Source: Idiomarina sp. MD25a
Lineage (GTDB): Bacteria; Pseudomonadota; Gammaproteobacteria; Enterobacterales; Alteromonadaceae
NCBI RefSeq assembly: GCF_001870515.1
Contig: NZ_MDGT01000003.1
Location: 936,842 to 1,000,841 of the forward strand
Direction: 5' to 3'
DNA: 64,000 nucleotides
Positions 20,752 through 30,717 of this stretch are shown here, one piece after another. A program made the position numbers and the translations under genes. The notes below the pieces were generated by a model. The model made no database searches and was not told the DNA's origin. It was given only the letters and a program-made list of their open reading frames with translations. Position 1 is the first letter of the stretch; the number at the start of each line of letters is the position of its first letter.

Positions 20752-21224
20752 ACCAGATTCCAATGACGGAACGTGGCGCAGAGCAGCTGCGCCAAGAACT
20801 CAAAAGACTTAAAACAGAAGACCGTCCGCGTATTGTGGAAGCGATTGCTGATGCGCGTGAGCATGGTGATTTGAAGGAGAATGCAGAATATCACGCTGCA
20901 CGGGAGCAACAGGGCTTTTGTGAAGGGCGTATTCAAGAAATCGAATCAAAGCTGTCTAATGCGCAGATTATTGATGTCACTAAAGTGCCTAACAACGGTA
21001 AAGTCATTTTTGGCTCAACCGTGACAGTGTACAACACCAAAACTGATGAAGAAGTGACTTACCAAATCGTTGGTGACGATGAGGCAGATATCAAATCTAA
21101 TTTGATATCGGTTAATTCACCGATAGCTCGCGCGCTTATCGGCAAAGAAATTGACGACATTGCTACGGTTACAACGCCCAACGGTGAGGTTGAGTACGAG
21201 GTTGTCGAAGTTAAATACATTTAA
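20748..21224 (+). CDS. greA: Transcription elongation factor GreA
   Basis: 158 residues, family length. The N-terminal coiled coil has the acidic tip region ([18 protein letters not shown]) that reaches into RNA polymerase to stimulate cleavage of backtracked RNA, followed by a C-terminal FKBP-like domain ([14 protein letters not shown]). It overlaps the carB stop by four bases and is followed by a strong terminator, so it is the last gene of the carAB unit. Confidence 0.98.
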   Translation: MNQIPMTERGAEQLRQELKRLKTEDRPRIVEAIADAREHGDLKENAEYHAAREQQGFCEGRIQEIESKLSNAQIIDVTKVPNNGKVIFGSTVTVYNTKTDEEVTYQIVGDDEADIKSNLISVNSPIARALIGKEIDDIATVTTPNGEVEYEVVEVKYI

Positions 21225-21245
21225 TCTCCTACATCGGCATCTAAC

Positions 21246-21277
21246 AAAAACCCAGTTTTTTAAAACTGGGTTTTTTT
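21246..21277 (+). terminator. Rho-independent terminator after greA
   Basis: 14-pair stem: arms 21246-21259 and 21262-21275 (core CCCAG/CTGGG flanked by A and T runs), two-base loop, followed by T residues. It ends the carA-carB-greA unit. Confidence 0.92.
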
Positions 21278-21353
21278 ATGCTTAGAGGTTGCAAAACACT
21301 TTGATTTTTTAGAAAGTATTAATGCTGTGTTAATAATATGTTGTGGAGGTTTC

Positions 21354-21875
21354 ATGGAAAGAAACGCTGTATTCGCCCCAAATTACGCTTGGGGTGAGCC
21401 GACTATCAGGGAGTTGATGGAACGACTCAAGCCGATTGCTCGAACGCAAACGATTAAAGGCGTTGTAGAGTGGTTAGGTGTGAGTTATCACGATTACAAA
21501 AATTGGCGCTATCGTCAGGTCATTCCTCATAAGTTACTTATCACAAAGCTGATGAATGAAGGGATCTCGATTGACTGGCTATTCGCGCCGGGCGTCAAGC
21601 TGCTGTACCCGAAAACAACACCAGAACTCTCAGAAAGTTTGAGTTCATTGACCTGTGAACAAGATTATCGTTTTTATTGGAAAGCGATGCAGATGGTAGA
21701 GCCCACTTTGAAAAAGCATCAGTTAGAGAATTCGGAGTCGCATCGTAACGAACTATTAAATGTATATTTTTTAGCTCAGGAGGGGTGGGTTAAAACGGAG
21801 GTGGCAATGGGATGCGTGGCGCGGGCAATGAGACGTGTCTCATGCCCTGATTCACCAGCCTATGATTATAACTAG
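21354..21875 (+). CDS. Orphan CI-repressor-like helix-turn-helix protein
   Basis: 173 residues from the ATG at 21354, preceded by a GGAGG ribosome-binding site; a longer start at 21327 lacks one. Residues 17-75 resemble the phage CI repressor N-terminal HTH domain: VVEWLGVSYHDYKNWRYRQVIP, then ITKLMNEGISIDWLFAPG. No C-terminal S24 peptidase or oligomerisation domain is seen; the last ~95 residues match nothing I recognise. No phage genes are nearby. Probably a DNA-binding regulator with unknown targets. It is tail-to-tail with yhbY and overlaps it by four bases. Confidence 0.75.
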   Translation: MERNAVFAPNYAWGEPTIRELMERLKPIARTQTIKGVVEWLGVSYHDYKNWRYRQVIPHKLLITKLMNEGISIDWLFAPGVKLLYPKTTPELSESLSSLTCEQDYRFYWKAMQMVEPTLKKHQLENSESHRNELLNVYFLAQEGWVKTEVAMGCVARAMRRVSCPDSPAYDYN

Positions 21876-22168
21876 GCTCTAGGTAAACGCATCCGAGGCT
21901 CTTTGGCGGGGCGGAACAAGATCTGTGTTTTACCAATCACTTGAACTTGTTCTGCACCGGTTTCACGTACAATCGCGGCCATCATTTGCTTGCGCAACTC
22001 GCGCTCTTCCTCTGGCACTTTTACCTTAATCAGCTCGTGGTCTTCTAACGCCTGTTCGATTTCTGCAACGACACCCTCAGTTAACCCATTAGTACCGAGT
22101 AAAACGACAGGTTTGAGTGGATGTGCTTCGCCTTTTAAAAACTGTTTTTGCTTATTGGTTAACGACAT
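21872..22168 (-). CDS. yhbY: Ribosome assembly RNA-binding protein YhbY
   Basis: 98 residues (E. coli 97). CRS1-YhbY (KH-like) domain with LKGEAHPLKPVVLLGTNGLT and the ELIKVKVPEEER segment, ending in a basic tail. It associates with pre-50S particles. It is divergent from rlmE, the same arrangement as in E. coli. Confidence 0.95.
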   Translation of the reverse strand: MSLTNKQKQFLKGEAHPLKPVVLLGTNGLTEGVVAEIEQALEDHELIKVKVPEEERELRKQMMAAIVRETGAEQVQVIGKTQILFRPAKEPRMRLPRA

Positions 22169-22192
22169 ATGATAATAATCCTGTAATTTAAG

Positions 22193-22221
22193 CTTGAATT
22201 ATATGTATTGTAACGCCATCT
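22193..22221 (+). promoter_or_regulatory. Sigma32-type promoter of rlmE-ftsH
   Basis: CTTGAA (22193-22198), 15-base spacer, CGCCATCT (22214-22221; seven of eight match CCCCAT-T). It lies 43 bases before the rlmE ATG. rlmE (ftsJ/rrmJ) and ftsH are heat-shock genes in E. coli, so both position and function fit. Confidence 0.75.
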
Positions 22222-22264
22222 AATGGGTACACGCTAGTTTAATCAGACAGTCTGGATAGTATTA

Positions 22265-22891
22265 ATGGGTAAAAAGCGCAGCGTCAGCAGCCAACGTTGG
22301 TTAAAAGAACATTTCGATGATCCTTTTGTGCAAAAGGCACAGAAACGTGGATTACGTTCACGCGCCGTATTTAAGATAGAAGAAATTCAACAGCGTGATA
22401 AATTGATTAAAAAAGGGCAAACTGTTGTTGACCTGGGTGCGGCCCCTGGCGGCTGGTCGCAATACGTGGCCGATTATTTTAACGGTGACGGACAAATTAT
22501 CGCTTGTGATATTTTACCGATGGACCCAATCGCAGGGGTCGATTTTTTGCAAGGTGACTTTCGTGAGCAAGCTGTTTTAGACGCACTATTGAGCCGAATT
22601 GGTGGAAAAAACGTAGATGTAGTGTTGTCTGATATGGCACCCAACATGAGCGGTAATGATAATGTCGATCAGCCAAGAGCTATGTATTTAGTGGAGTTGG
22701 CGCTAGATATGTGTCATCAAGTACTGAAACCTGGCGGTAGTTTTGCGGTCAAAGTGTTTCACGGACAGGGTTTTGAAGAGTTTCTTAAGGATGTCAGGGC
22801 GGCATTTAAAACCGTTAAGACGCGTAAGCCGAGTTCTTCGCGATCACGGTCACGCGAGGTTTACTTGGTAGCGACAGACTACAAGTTGTAG
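22265..22891 (+). CDS. rlmE: 23S rRNA (U2552 2'-O) methyltransferase RlmE
   Basis: 208 residues (E. coli 209). SAM-binding motif [13 protein letters not shown]. Catalytic K-D-K-E residues are seen as K near the N-terminus ([10 protein letters not shown]), D in [11 protein letters not shown] in [11 protein letters not shown] and E in RSREVYLVA. It methylates U2552 of 23S rRNA late in 50S assembly. Heat-shock regulated in E. coli and placed before ftsH here too. Confidence 0.97.
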   Translation: MGKKRSVSSQRWLKEHFDDPFVQKAQKRGLRSRAVFKIEEIQQRDKLIKKGQTVVDLGAAPGGWSQYVADYFNGDGQIIACDILPMDPIAGVDFLQGDFREQAVLDALLSRIGGKNVDVVLSDMAPNMSGNDNVDQPRAMYLVELALDMCHQVLKPGGSFAVKVFHGQGFEEFLKDVRAAFKTVKTRKPSSSRSRSREVYLVATDYKL

Positions 22892-22941
22892 TACCCTGAT
22901 ATGAAAGATTGATTATTTAAATACACTAGAGGTAATAGGCT

Positions 22942-24888
22942 TTGAGCGATATGGCAAAAAATCTCATCTTGTGGCTCGTCATAGCCGTTGTGTTGATGAG
23001 CGTTTTTCAGAGCTTTAGCCCTGGCGAAAACGCTGGGTCTCGCATGGCGTATAGCGAGTTTCTAAAGCAGGTGGACAACGGTAATGTACGGCGCGCCGAT
23101 TTTGGTGAAGATGGCCGTACCATCACGGTGATGACTCGAAATGGCCAGTCGTATAAGACAGTCATTCCAACCCAATCCGATCCTAAAATTGTGGACCAGT
23201 TAGCGGCTAAAAATGTTGAGTTCTCGGGCACGCCACCTGAAGAGCCAAGCATTCTTACCTCGATTTTCATTTCTTGGTTCCCGATGTTGTTGTTGATCGG
23301 CGTGTGGATCTTCTTTATGCGTCAAATGCAAGGCGGCGGTGGTCGCGGTGCGATGTCGTTTGGTAAGAGCAAAGCGCGTTTGATGAGCGAAGACCAAATC
23401 AAAACAACATTCCGAGATGTAGCGGGTTGTGATGAGGCAAAAGAAGAGGTCACTGAACTGGTTGATTATCTTAAAGACCCATCAAAATTTCAGCGCTTGG
23501 GCGGTAAAATTCCCAAAGGCGTATTGATGGTAGGTCCACCAGGTACAGGTAAGACGTTGCTTGCAAAAGCAATTTCTGGTGAAGCAAAAGTACCTTTCTT
23601 TAGCATCTCCGGTTCTGACTTCGTTGAGATGTTTGTGGGTGTGGGCGCTTCACGTGTTCGCGACATGTTCGAGCAAGCTAAGAAATCGGCTCCTTGTATC
23701 ATCTTTATTGATGAAATCGATGCGGTAGGTCGTCAGCGCGGCGCAGGTCTGGGCGGTGGTCACGACGAGCGTGAGCAAACACTTAACCAAATGCTCGTTG
23801 AAATGGATGGCTTTGAAGGTAACGAGGGCATTATCGTTATTGCAGCAACTAACCGTCCTGATGTGCTCGATCCTGCGTTATTACGTCCAGGTCGGTTTGA
23901 CCGTCAAGTTATGGTGGGCTTACCAGACGTGCGTGGACGTGAGCAGATTATTAAAGTTCACATGCGTAAAGTCCCGTTAGGTGACGACGTGCGTGCAGAC
24001 TTGATAGCTCGCGGTACGCCTGGCTTTTCGGGTGCTGACTTAGCCAATTTAGTTAACGAAGCTGCACTTTTCGCCGCACGAGGCAACAAACGCGTTGTTT
24101 CGATGGAAGAGTTTGATAAAGCGAAAGATAAGATCATGATGGGCGCAGAGCGACGTTCGATGGTGATGACGGATGATGAGAAAGCGATGACCGCCTATCA
24201 CGAAGCAGGTCATGCAATCGTTGGTCGTTTGGTACCCGAGCATGATCCGGTTTATAAAGTGTCGATTATTCCGCGAGGGCGTGCTTTAGGCGTTACGATG
24301 TACTTGCCCGAGCAAGATCGTGTCAGTCACTCTAAGCAACATCTAGAGAGCATGATCTCGAGCTTGTTTGGTGGCCGTCTCGCAGAGCAAATTATTTATG
24401 GTGTGGATAAAGTTACCACTGGTGCTTCGAATGACATTGAACGTGCAACAGAAATCGCGCGTAAAATGGTTACGCAATGGGGCTTGTCAGAAAAAATGGG
24501 TCCTTTGCTTTATGCCGAAGACGAAAATGAGGTCTTCTTAGGGCGCCAAGTCACCCAGCATAAACATATGTCCGACGATACAGCGCGTGCCATTGATGAA
24601 GAAGTTAAATCAGTTATTGATCAAAATTATCAACGTGCTAAGAAAATCTTAGAGGAAAATGTTGATATTTTACACGCGATGAAAGATGCCTTGGTGAAAT
24701 ACGAGACCATCGATGCAGAGCAGATTGATGACTTGATGAACCGTCGTGATGTGCGTCCACCTAAAGGTTGGGACGACCAAGACGACAATGGCAATGGTAC
24801 CAGCGGAGGCACTGCCGAGAAATCTGAGCAGGAAGAGCGACCGGAGCGTCCTATTAATGTGGACAAGCCCGGCGACGCCACGTCGTAA
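22942..24888 (+). CDS. ftsH: ATP-dependent zinc metalloprotease FtsH
   Basis: 648 residues. Two membrane segments (about 8-24 and 104-124) flank a periplasmic domain. AAA domain: Walker A GPPGTGKT near 197-204, Walker [12 protein letters not shown] and the second-region-of-homology arginines. Zinc site HEAGH (H420, E421, H424). It degrades membrane proteins, LpxC and sigma32. The start is TTG at 22942 with GAGG nine bases upstream; the [12 protein letters not shown] start matches an E. coli form. An ATG three codons later is the alternative. Confidence 0.98.
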   Translation: MSDMAKNLILWLVIAVVLMSVFQSFSPGENAGSRMAYSEFLKQVDNGNVRRADFGEDGRTITVMTRNGQSYKTVIPTQSDPKIVDQLAAKNVEFSGTPPEEPSILTSIFISWFPMLLLIGVWIFFMRQMQGGGGRGAMSFGKSKARLMSEDQIKTTFRDVAGCDEAKEEVTELVDYLKDPSKFQRLGGKIPKGVLMVGPPGTGKTLLAKAISGEAKVPFFSISGSDFVEMFVGVGASRVRDMFEQAKKSAPCIIFIDEIDAVGRQRGAGLGGGHDEREQTLNQMLVEMDGFEGNEGIIVIAATNRPDVLDPALLRPGRFDRQVMVGLPDVRGREQIIKVHMRKVPLGDDVRADLIARGTPGFSGADLANLVNEAALFAARGNKRVVSMEEFDKAKDKIMMGAERRSMVMTDDEKAMTAYHEAGHAIVGRLVPEHDPVYKVSIIPRGRALGVTMYLPEQDRVSHSKQHLESMISSLFGGRLAEQIIYGVDKVTTGASNDIERATEIARKMVTQWGLSEKMGPLLYAEDENEVFLGRQVTQHKHMSDDTARAIDEEVKSVIDQNYQRAKKILEENVDILHAMKDALVKYETIDAEQIDDLMNRRDVRPPKGWDDQDDNGNGTSGGTAEKSEQEERPERPINVDKPGDATS

Positions 24889-24900
24889 CAATTAAGCAGT

Positions 24901-24930
24901 AAAAAGCCACCAATTGGGTGGCTTTTTTTT
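24901..24930 (+). terminator. Rho-independent terminator after ftsH
   Basis: 11-pair stem (24901-24911 with 24917-24927; core GCCACC/GGTGGC), loop of five, followed by an eight-T run that starts inside the stem. It separates rlmE-ftsH from folP. Confidence 0.92.
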
Positions 24931-24968
24931 GTCAGTAGCTTGAGAATAAATAATGCGAGGAATAGACC

Positions 24969-25784
24969 ATGGGTAAGCTTGCTCGACCGCTGAGTGTAAT
25001 GGGTATTTTGAACATTACACCAGACTCGTTTAGTGATGGTGGCCATTACAATAATGTTGATGATGCACTACGACGTGCTGAGTCGATGATCGAGGCTGGC
25101 GCTACTTGGCTGGATATTGGCGGCGAGTCGACACGGCCTGGCGCGGAGGCAGTTGCTGAAGCTGAAGAACTCGACCGCGTAATTCCAGTGCTGAAGGCTA
25201 TTAAACAACGGTTGGATGTGAAGGTATCTGTCGACACCGTCAAGCCGACGGTTATGAGCGCGGCTATCGAAACAGGCGTAGACATGATCAATGATGTTAA
25301 TGCGTTGCGTGAACCAGGTGCTATTGAAGCGGTGGCGGCGAGTAATGTCGAAGTGTGTTTAATGCACATGCAAGGTGAACCTCGCACCATGCAGCATGAT
25401 CCGCGCTACGAAGACGTTGTGTGCGAAGTTAAAACATTTCTTGAAGATCGCATTCAGCAATGTGAACGAGGCGGTATTGAACCGAGTCGAATTTGGCTCG
25501 ACCCAGGCTTTGGTTTCGGCAAGTCGCAACGACATAATTATCAAATGTTGCAACGGCTACAAGCCTTTCATGAATTACGTTGCCCACTGCTCATTGGTGT
25601 ATCACGTAAATCTATGATTGGACACGTGACAGGCAAAACTGTTGATGAACGCTTGTCAGGAAGTATTGCAGCGGCCACAATAGCGGCCTATAAAGGTGCG
25701 CGCATGATTCGTGTGCATGATGTGGCAGAAACAGTCGATGCGATGCGTATCGTATCAGCAACGCTGGAAGGAGATTTTTTGTGA
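24969..25784 (+). CDS. folP: Dihydropteroate synthase
   Basis: 271 residues. Signatures: [15 protein letters not shown] (pterin/pABA loop), [16 protein letters not shown], and near the C-terminus the [12 protein letters not shown] and [10 protein letters not shown] elements. It condenses p-aminobenzoate with dihydropterin pyrophosphate in folate synthesis; target of sulfonamides. The stop overlaps the glmM GTG start by four bases, the same pairing as in E. coli. Confidence 0.98.
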   Translation: MGKLARPLSVMGILNITPDSFSDGGHYNNVDDALRRAESMIEAGATWLDIGGESTRPGAEAVAEAEELDRVIPVLKAIKQRLDVKVSVDTVKPTVMSAAIETGVDMINDVNALREPGAIEAVAASNVEVCLMHMQGEPRTMQHDPRYEDVVCEVKTFLEDRIQQCERGGIEPSRIWLDPGFGFGKSQRHNYQMLQRLQAFHELRCPLLIGVSRKSMIGHVTGKTVDERLSGSIAAATIAAYKGARMIRVHDVAETVDAMRIVSATLEGDFL

Positions 25785-27121
25785 CAGAAAGGAAATACTT
25801 TGGTACGGATGGTGTGCGTGGCTTAGTGGGACAACATCCCATAACGCCTGAGTTTGCTGTAAAACTTGGCTGGGCTGCGGGTAAAGTGCTGGCGGCCAAA
25901 GGCACACGTAAAGTACTAGTGGGTAAGGATACCCGAATTAGTGGTTATATGCTTGAGTCAGCGCTCGAGGCCGGGTTGTCAGCTGCCGGGGTTAATGTTG
26001 ATTTTCTTGGGCCGATGCCGACGCCTGGTATCGCCTATCTGACACGTACCTTTCGGGCAGCCGCTGGTATTGTTATCAGCGCGTCTCATAATCCGTATTA
26101 TGATAACGGCATCAAGTTTTTTGCAGACAACGGACACAAACTACCTGACCAAGTCGAATTGGATATCGAGTCCTTAATTGATGAACCAATGGATTGCGTC
26201 GCGTCCGAACATTTGGGTCGAGCGAATCGTATTAATGACGCGGCAGGGCGTTATATCGAGTTTTGCAAAAGCGTATTCCCAAGCCACCTATCGCTGACTG
26301 GCATGCATATTGTCGTCGATTGTGCAAATGGCGCGACTTACCATATTGCACCCAATGTATTTCGCGAACTGGGCGCCAAAGTCACTGAAGTGGGTACCCG
26401 TCCTGACGGACTCAATATCAACGAAGGCTGTGGTGCAACACATTTAGATAGCTTGCAACAAGAAGTATTGAAGCAAAAGGCCGATATTGGTATCGCCTTG
26501 GATGGCGATGGCGACCGTATCATGATGGTGAGTGATAAAGGCCGTATTCTTGATGGTGACGAAATACTGTACGTGCTGATGACTAACGCATCGCGTATGG
26601 GCACGTTAAAGGGCGGAGTGGTTGGCACTTTAATGAGTAACTTTGCGTTAGAGCAAGCCTGTGAATCGCTTAACATTCCTTTTATTCGAGCCAAAGTGGG
26701 CGATCGTTACGTCATTGAGCAACTGAAAGAACACGACTGGGCGCTTGGTGGCGAGAATTCGGGGCATATCATCAATCGTAATTTTCATACTACGGGTGAT
26801 GGCATCTTAGCGGGTCTACAAGTGTTAGCGGCCATGGTGGCCGAAGAGCGCGATATTGAATCGCTGCTGGAAGGCTTTAAAAAGCTACCTCAAACGCTCG
26901 TTAACGTTCGTTATACACCGGGTGCTGATCCGCTCGAAACCGAACAAGTGAAAGCCGTCGTAGCCGAAGTGGAAGCAGCGCTTGCCGGTAATGGACGTGT
27001 TTTATTGCGTAAGTCTGGTACTGAGCCAGTGATTCGGGTCATGGTTGAAGGTGCTGATAAACGCATTGTTAAGACGTTTGCACAACAAATTGCCCATGAG
27101 GTCGAAGCGGCTACAAATTAG
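25781..27121 (+). CDS. glmM: Phosphoglucosamine mutase
   Basis: 446 residues from GTG at 25781. The phosphoserine is S102 in [11 protein letters not shown], the same number as in E. coli. The metal loop is DGDGDRIMM and the phosphate-binding loop [12 protein letters not shown] is near the C-terminus. It converts glucosamine-6-P to glucosamine-1-P for UDP-GlcNAc, peptidoglycan and LPS. Coupled to folP by a GTGA overlap. Confidence 0.98.
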   Translation: MTERKYFGTDGVRGLVGQHPITPEFAVKLGWAAGKVLAAKGTRKVLVGKDTRISGYMLESALEAGLSAAGVNVDFLGPMPTPGIAYLTRTFRAAAGIVISASHNPYYDNGIKFFADNGHKLPDQVELDIESLIDEPMDCVASEHLGRANRINDAAGRYIEFCKSVFPSHLSLTGMHIVVDCANGATYHIAPNVFRELGAKVTEVGTRPDGLNINEGCGATHLDSLQQEVLKQKADIGIALDGDGDRIMMVSDKGRILDGDEILYVLMTNASRMGTLKGGVVGTLMSNFALEQACESLNIPFIRAKVGDRYVIEQLKEHDWALGGENSGHIINRNFHTTGDGILAGLQVLAAMVAEERDIESLLEGFKKLPQTLVNVRYTPGADPLETEQVKAVVAEVEAALAGNGRVLLRKSGTEPVIRVMVEGADKRIVKTFAQQIAHEVEAATN

Positions 27122-27207
27122 GCAGTCAGTGCGCGGGAATGAAATTGGTACTTGTAACTTTGGTTCGCATCAGCTAATATTCCCGCGCCTTAAAGAGAGG
27201 AGCTTCA

Positions 27208-27966
27208 ATGTCTAACGCATCACTGGTTATTGCCAATTGGAAAATGAACGGTAACCGAGCACTTACTCGCACAATGAGTGAAGTTCTGCGTGACAATCAA
27301 GCCGACTTTAACGGTGTGAAGGTAGTCATTTGTCCACCTTTTACGTTACTTGCCGAAATGGCGGGGCACATCTATTACGATGAAATAGCGTTAGGTGCAC
27401 AAAATGTGAGCGAGCATGAAAGTGGCGCTCATACCGGTGAAATATCGGTAGCTATGCTGCAAGAATTAGGCGTTGAATATGTATTACTCGGGCACTCCGA
27501 GCGTCGCGCCGAGCAGCAAGAAAGCGATCAAGTTGTAGCGGCGAAAGCTGCGGCTGTTACGCAAGCAGGTTTGACCGCGGTCGTATGCGTAGGCGAAGAT
27601 AAATCGCAACGTGAAGCTGATAAAACATGGTCAGTGATTAAAGCGCAGCTTGAAAACAGCTTGGCTAGCTTAAGTGCTAAACAAATGGCGCGTGTGGTGG
27701 TTGCCTATGAGCCTGTTTGGGCGATTGGGACAGGCGAAACTGCATCACCAGCACAAGCGCAAGAAGTACATGCAAAAATTCGTGGTTGGTTAGTGGAAAA
27801 CTACCAACAAGTAGGGGCGAAGGTTCCACTTTTATACGGTGGTTCAGTGAAAGCAAATAACGCTGAATCATTGTTTTCAGAAGCAGATATAAATGGTGGC
27901 TTGATTGGTGGCGCTAGCCTTAAAGGCGATGAGTTCAGTGCAATCTGTCGGGCAGCCAAGGGATAG
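27208..27966 (+). CDS. tpiA: Triosephosphate isomerase
   Basis: 252 residues. Signatures NWKMNG (N-terminal lysine), LGHSERR (catalytic His), the YEPVWAIGTG loop (catalytic Glu and flexible loop) and YGGSV. It interconverts dihydroxyacetone phosphate and glyceraldehyde-3-phosphate in the cytoplasm. RBS GAGAGGAG precedes the ATG. It sits five bases before secG, between glmM and secG. Confidence 0.98.
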   Translation: MSNASLVIANWKMNGNRALTRTMSEVLRDNQADFNGVKVVICPPFTLLAEMAGHIYYDEIALGAQNVSEHESGAHTGEISVAMLQELGVEYVLLGHSERRAEQQESDQVVAAKAAAVTQAGLTAVVCVGEDKSQREADKTWSVIKAQLENSLASLSAKQMARVVVAYEPVWAIGTGETASPAQAQEVHAKIRGWLVENYQQVGAKVPLLYGGSVKANNAESLFSEADINGGLIGGASLKGDEFSAICRAAKG

Positions 27967-27971
27967 AGTTT

Positions 27972-28301
27972 ATGTTTGAAGTATTAATGGTGATGTTTCT
28001 TATTGTAGCCATTGTTCTTGTTGGCTTCATCATGATACAGCAGGGTAAAGGCGCGGATATGGGTGCCTCATTCGGCTCAGGTGCATCAAACACGGTGTTT
28101 GGTTCATCGGGTTCAGGTAACTTTTTGAGTCGTACTACTGCAATTTTGGCTGTTATCTTTTTTGTTTTGGCGTTGATTTTAGGTAATTTATCAACTGCAA
28201 CCTCTGATACTGCAGAAGATTTCTCTGACTTGAGCGCGCCAGAGCAGCAAACACCGCCTGTTGAAGAGCAGGACGGGCAGCAGGTTCCGCCGACAAACTA
28301 A
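27972..28301 (+). CDS. secG: Protein translocase subunit SecG
   Basis: 109 residues (E. coli 110). Two membrane helices (about 2-22 and 52-72) flank the glycine-rich loop GKGADMGASFGSGASNTVFG, the SecG hallmark. The C-terminus is low-complexity, Q/E/P-rich. It assists SecYEG protein export at the inner membrane. tRNA-Leu starts 27 bases after the stop, as in E. coli secG-leuU. Confidence 0.97.
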   Translation: MFEVLMVMFLIVAIVLVGFIMIQQGKGADMGASFGSGASNTVFGSSGSGNFLSRTTAILAVIFFVLALILGNLSTATSDTAEDFSDLSAPEQQTPPVEEQDGQQVPPTN

Positions 28302-28328
28302 TTTTAGTTGAGTTGGCATAGGGTTTAC

Positions 28329-28413
28329 GCGGATGTGGTGGAATTGGTAGACACGCTATCTTGAGGGGGTAGTGCTTTCGGGCGTGCGGGTTCAAGTCCC
28401 GCCATCCGCACCA
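28329..28413 (+). tRNA. tRNA-Leu (anticodon GAG)
   Basis: 85 bases with acceptor GCGGATG/CATCCGC, an encoded CCA end, the long variable arm typical of leucine tRNA, and anticodon loop TTGAGGG on stem CTATC/GGTAG. It corresponds to E. coli leuU after secG and is likely cotranscribed with secG. Confidence 0.97.
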
Positions 28414-28433
28414 ATATTAATCGCACTCAGTGC

Positions 28434-28461
28434 TTGAAATGAGTGCAAAAATCCCTATAAT
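28434..28461 (+). promoter_or_regulatory. Strong sigma70 promoter of the tRNA-fMet/rimP operon
   Basis: TTGAAA (28434-28439), 16-base spacer, perfect TATAAT (28456-28461), 17 bases before the mature tRNA 5' end. It drives the initiator tRNA and, by readthrough, the downstream operon. Confidence 0.85.
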
Positions 28462-28478
28462 ATCAAGCAAGTTTCGGA

Positions 28479-28560
<82 letters not shown>

Positions 28561-28606
28561 GAATGCTCTAGTTGAGTGTTTGAAATAGACAAAGGGTCCA
28601 GTGTTT

Positions 28607-28636
28607 AAAAAGCCCCGCAGAAGCTCGGGGCTTTTT
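28607..28636 (+). terminator. Terminator between tRNA-fMet and rimP (first)
   Basis: 11-pair stem: arms 28607-28617 and 28626-28636 (core GCCCCG/CGGGGC flanked by A5 and T5). It can release the tRNA precursor and limit readthrough into rimP. Confidence 0.88.
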
Positions 28637-28676
28637 GCTATGTGGCCTTAGCTATCTTAAGGATAGTCACAACACT

Positions 28677-28697
28677 GGGCGCTCGCGCCCTTTTTTT
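28677..28697 (+). terminator. Second terminator-like hairpin, just before rimP
   Basis: GGGCGC/GCGCCC (28677-28682 and 28685-28690), two-base loop, seven T (28691-28697), ending only 15 bases before the rimP TTG and adjoining its AGGAGG ribosome-binding site. A two-base loop is short, so the stem probably opens at the top; still a plausible attenuator. Confidence 0.7.
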
Positions 28698-28712
28698 GTT
28701 TTAGGAGGCAAT

Positions 28713-29171
28713 TTGGCACGTATAGAAGAGCGTTTATCGGACATGCTTCGCCCAGCTGTAGAGGCTTTGGGATTTGAATTATGGGGCGTCGAATTTGTTC
28801 GTGCGGGCAAGTTTTCAACGTTACGTATCTACATTGATAAAGAAGAAGGTATCAGTGTTGATGACTGTGCCGATGTCAGTTATCAAGTCAGCTCGGTACT
28901 CGATGTAGAAGATCCGATTAATACGGAATATAACCTGGAAGTTTCTTCTCCGGGGATGGAACGTCCGTTCTTCTCGATTGCACAAATGCAGCCTTATATT
29001 GGTGAAACGGTAGCGTTCGAGCTAACCGTAGCAAAGCAAAATAAACGGAAGTTTCAAGCGGTTCTGGAAGGAATTGAAGATGACCAACTGCAACTCAGCG
29101 TTGGTCAAGAGTCGTTGACGGTGGGCATGCACGAAATAAAGAAGGCCCACTTAGTACCGTCATTTGATTAA
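28713..29171 (+). CDS. rimP: Ribosome maturation factor RimP
   Basis: 152 residues from TTG at 28713 (E. coli 150). AGGAGG lies five bases upstream. A longer frame to 28635 would run through the terminator hairpin and is rejected. Family motifs: PAVEALGFELWGVEFVR, LRIYIDKEEGISVDDCADVS and YNLEVSSPGMERPFF. It is needed for 30S subunit maturation. First protein gene of the nusA-infB operon. Confidence 0.96.
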   Translation: MARIEERLSDMLRPAVEALGFELWGVEFVRAGKFSTLRIYIDKEEGISVDDCADVSYQVSSVLDVEDPINTEYNLEVSSPGMERPFFSIAQMQPYIGETVAFELTVAKQNKRKFQAVLEGIEDDQLQLSVGQESLTVGMHEIKKAHLVPSFD

Positions 29172-29196
29172 CGATTTGCGTTGGTGAGGCAGAATC

Positions 29197-30690
29197 ATGA
29201 GTAAAGAAATCCTGTTGGTAGCTGAGGCTGTTTCCAACGAGAAGGCAGTACCTCGAGAGAAAATTTTTGAAGCGTTAGAATCAGCGTTAGCACATGCAAC
29301 TAAAAAGAAGTATGACGGTGATATTGACGTACGTATTGATATTGACCGTGCTACCGGTGAATTTGATACGTTCCGTCGTTGGTTAGTTGTTGAAGATACG
29401 GATACTGGATTAGAAAATCCATATCGTGAAATTAGCTTGTCTGCGGCACAATATGAAAACCCAGAGTTACAACTGGGCGATTATGTAGAAGAGCAAATCG
29501 AGTCGATTCAGTTTGATCGCATCACTACACAAACCGCCAAGCAAGTAATTGTACAGAAAGTGCGTGAAGCTGAGCGTGCGCAAGTGGTTGACGAGTATCG
29601 CGACCAAGTTGGTGAGCTGGTTACGGGCACGGTCAAACGTGCTAACCGTGAACATGTTATCCTAGACTTAGGTAACAATGCTGAGGCGATTGTGTATCGT
29701 GAAGAAATGTTGCCGCGCGAATCTGTGCGCCCGGGTGACCGAGTACGTGGTTTGCTTTACGATGTGCGCCCAGAAGCGCGTGGTGCGCAGTTGTTCGTTA
29801 CACGTTCACGTCCGGAATTCTTGATGGAACTGTTCCGTATCGAAGTACCGGAAATTGGCGAGGAAATGATCGAGCTTAAAGGCGCTGCTCGCGATCCGGG
29901 ATCACGTGCTAAAATTGCTGTGAAAAGCAATGACCGTCGCATTGACCCCGTGGGCGCATGTGTAGGTATGCGCGGTGCACGTGTTCAAGCAGTATCAGGT
30001 GAGCTCGGTGGTGAACGTGTTGATATCGTTCTTTGGGATGATAACCCTGCACAATTCGTTATTAACGCAATGGCGCCTGCAGAAGTGGCTTCAATCGTAG
30101 TCGATGAAGATGCCCACACCATGGATATCGCTGTTGCAGCTGATAACCTAGCGCAAGCGATTGGTAAAAGCGGACAGAATGTACGTTTAGCAAGCCAGCT
30201 GAGTGGTTGGACACTCAACGTAATGACCGTTGATGATTTCAACGAGAAAAACGAAGCGGAAACTAATCGTTTATTAAACTTATTTATTACCAGTCTCGAT
30301 ATCGACGAAGATTTCGCTGCGGTACTTGTAGACGAAGGTTTCTCTTCACTCGAGGAAGTGGCTTACGTTCCTGTAGCCGAGTTCCTTGAAATTGAAGGGA
30401 TGGATGAAGATATTGTTGAAGAATTACGTGGACGCGCACGTGCTTATTTAACAACTAAAGCACTGGCTGACGAAGAGTCTCTTGAGTCAGCAGAGCCGGA
30501 CGAATCATTACTTGGGCTTGAAGGAATGGACCGCCACTTGGCGTACGTTCTTGCCAGTCGCGGTGTGACCTCATTGGAGGAGCTCGCGGAGCAAGGCATT
30601 GATGACTTAGCCGGAATCGAAGAGCTGGATGAACAGCAAGCTGGCGACTTAATCATGAAAGCCCGCAATATTTGCTGGTTCAGCGAATAA
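29197..30690 (+). CDS. nusA: Transcription termination/antitermination factor NusA
   Basis: 497 residues. Order: N-terminal RNA-polymerase-binding domain (1-~130), S1 domain (~135-200, [18 protein letters not shown]), two KH domains ([12 protein letters not shown] and [18 protein letters not shown]), then two C-terminal acidic repeats (about 365-420 and 440-495) typical of gammaproteobacterial NusA. It modulates pausing, termination and lambda-N-type antitermination, and in E. coli it autoregulates this operon. Confidence 0.98.
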   Translation: MSKEILLVAEAVSNEKAVPREKIFEALESALAHATKKKYDGDIDVRIDIDRATGEFDTFRRWLVVEDTDTGLENPYREISLSAAQYENPELQLGDYVEEQIESIQFDRITTQTAKQVIVQKVREAERAQVVDEYRDQVGELVTGTVKRANREHVILDLGNNAEAIVYREEMLPRESVRPGDRVRGLLYDVRPEARGAQLFVTRSRPEFLMELFRIEVPEIGEEMIELKGAARDPGSRAKIAVKSNDRRIDPVGACVGMRGARVQAVSGELGGERVDIVLWDDNPAQFVINAMAPAEVASIVVDEDAHTMDIAVAADNLAQAIGKSGQNVRLASQLSGWTLNVMTVDDFNEKNEAETNRLLNLFITSLDIDEDFAAVLVDEGFSSLEEVAYVPVAEFLEIEGMDEDIVEELRGRARAYLTTKALADEESLESAEPDESLLGLEGMDRHLAYVLASRGVTSLEELAEQGIDDLAGIEELDEQQAGDLIMKARNICWFSE

Positions 30691-30717
30691 CCACGATCAG
30701 CGGAGGTACAACAGACT

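Noticed and set aside
21354-21875. Prophage remnant at the CI-like gene
   Set aside because: No integrase, att repeat, phage structural gene or composition shift is visible next to it; kept as an orphan regulator.
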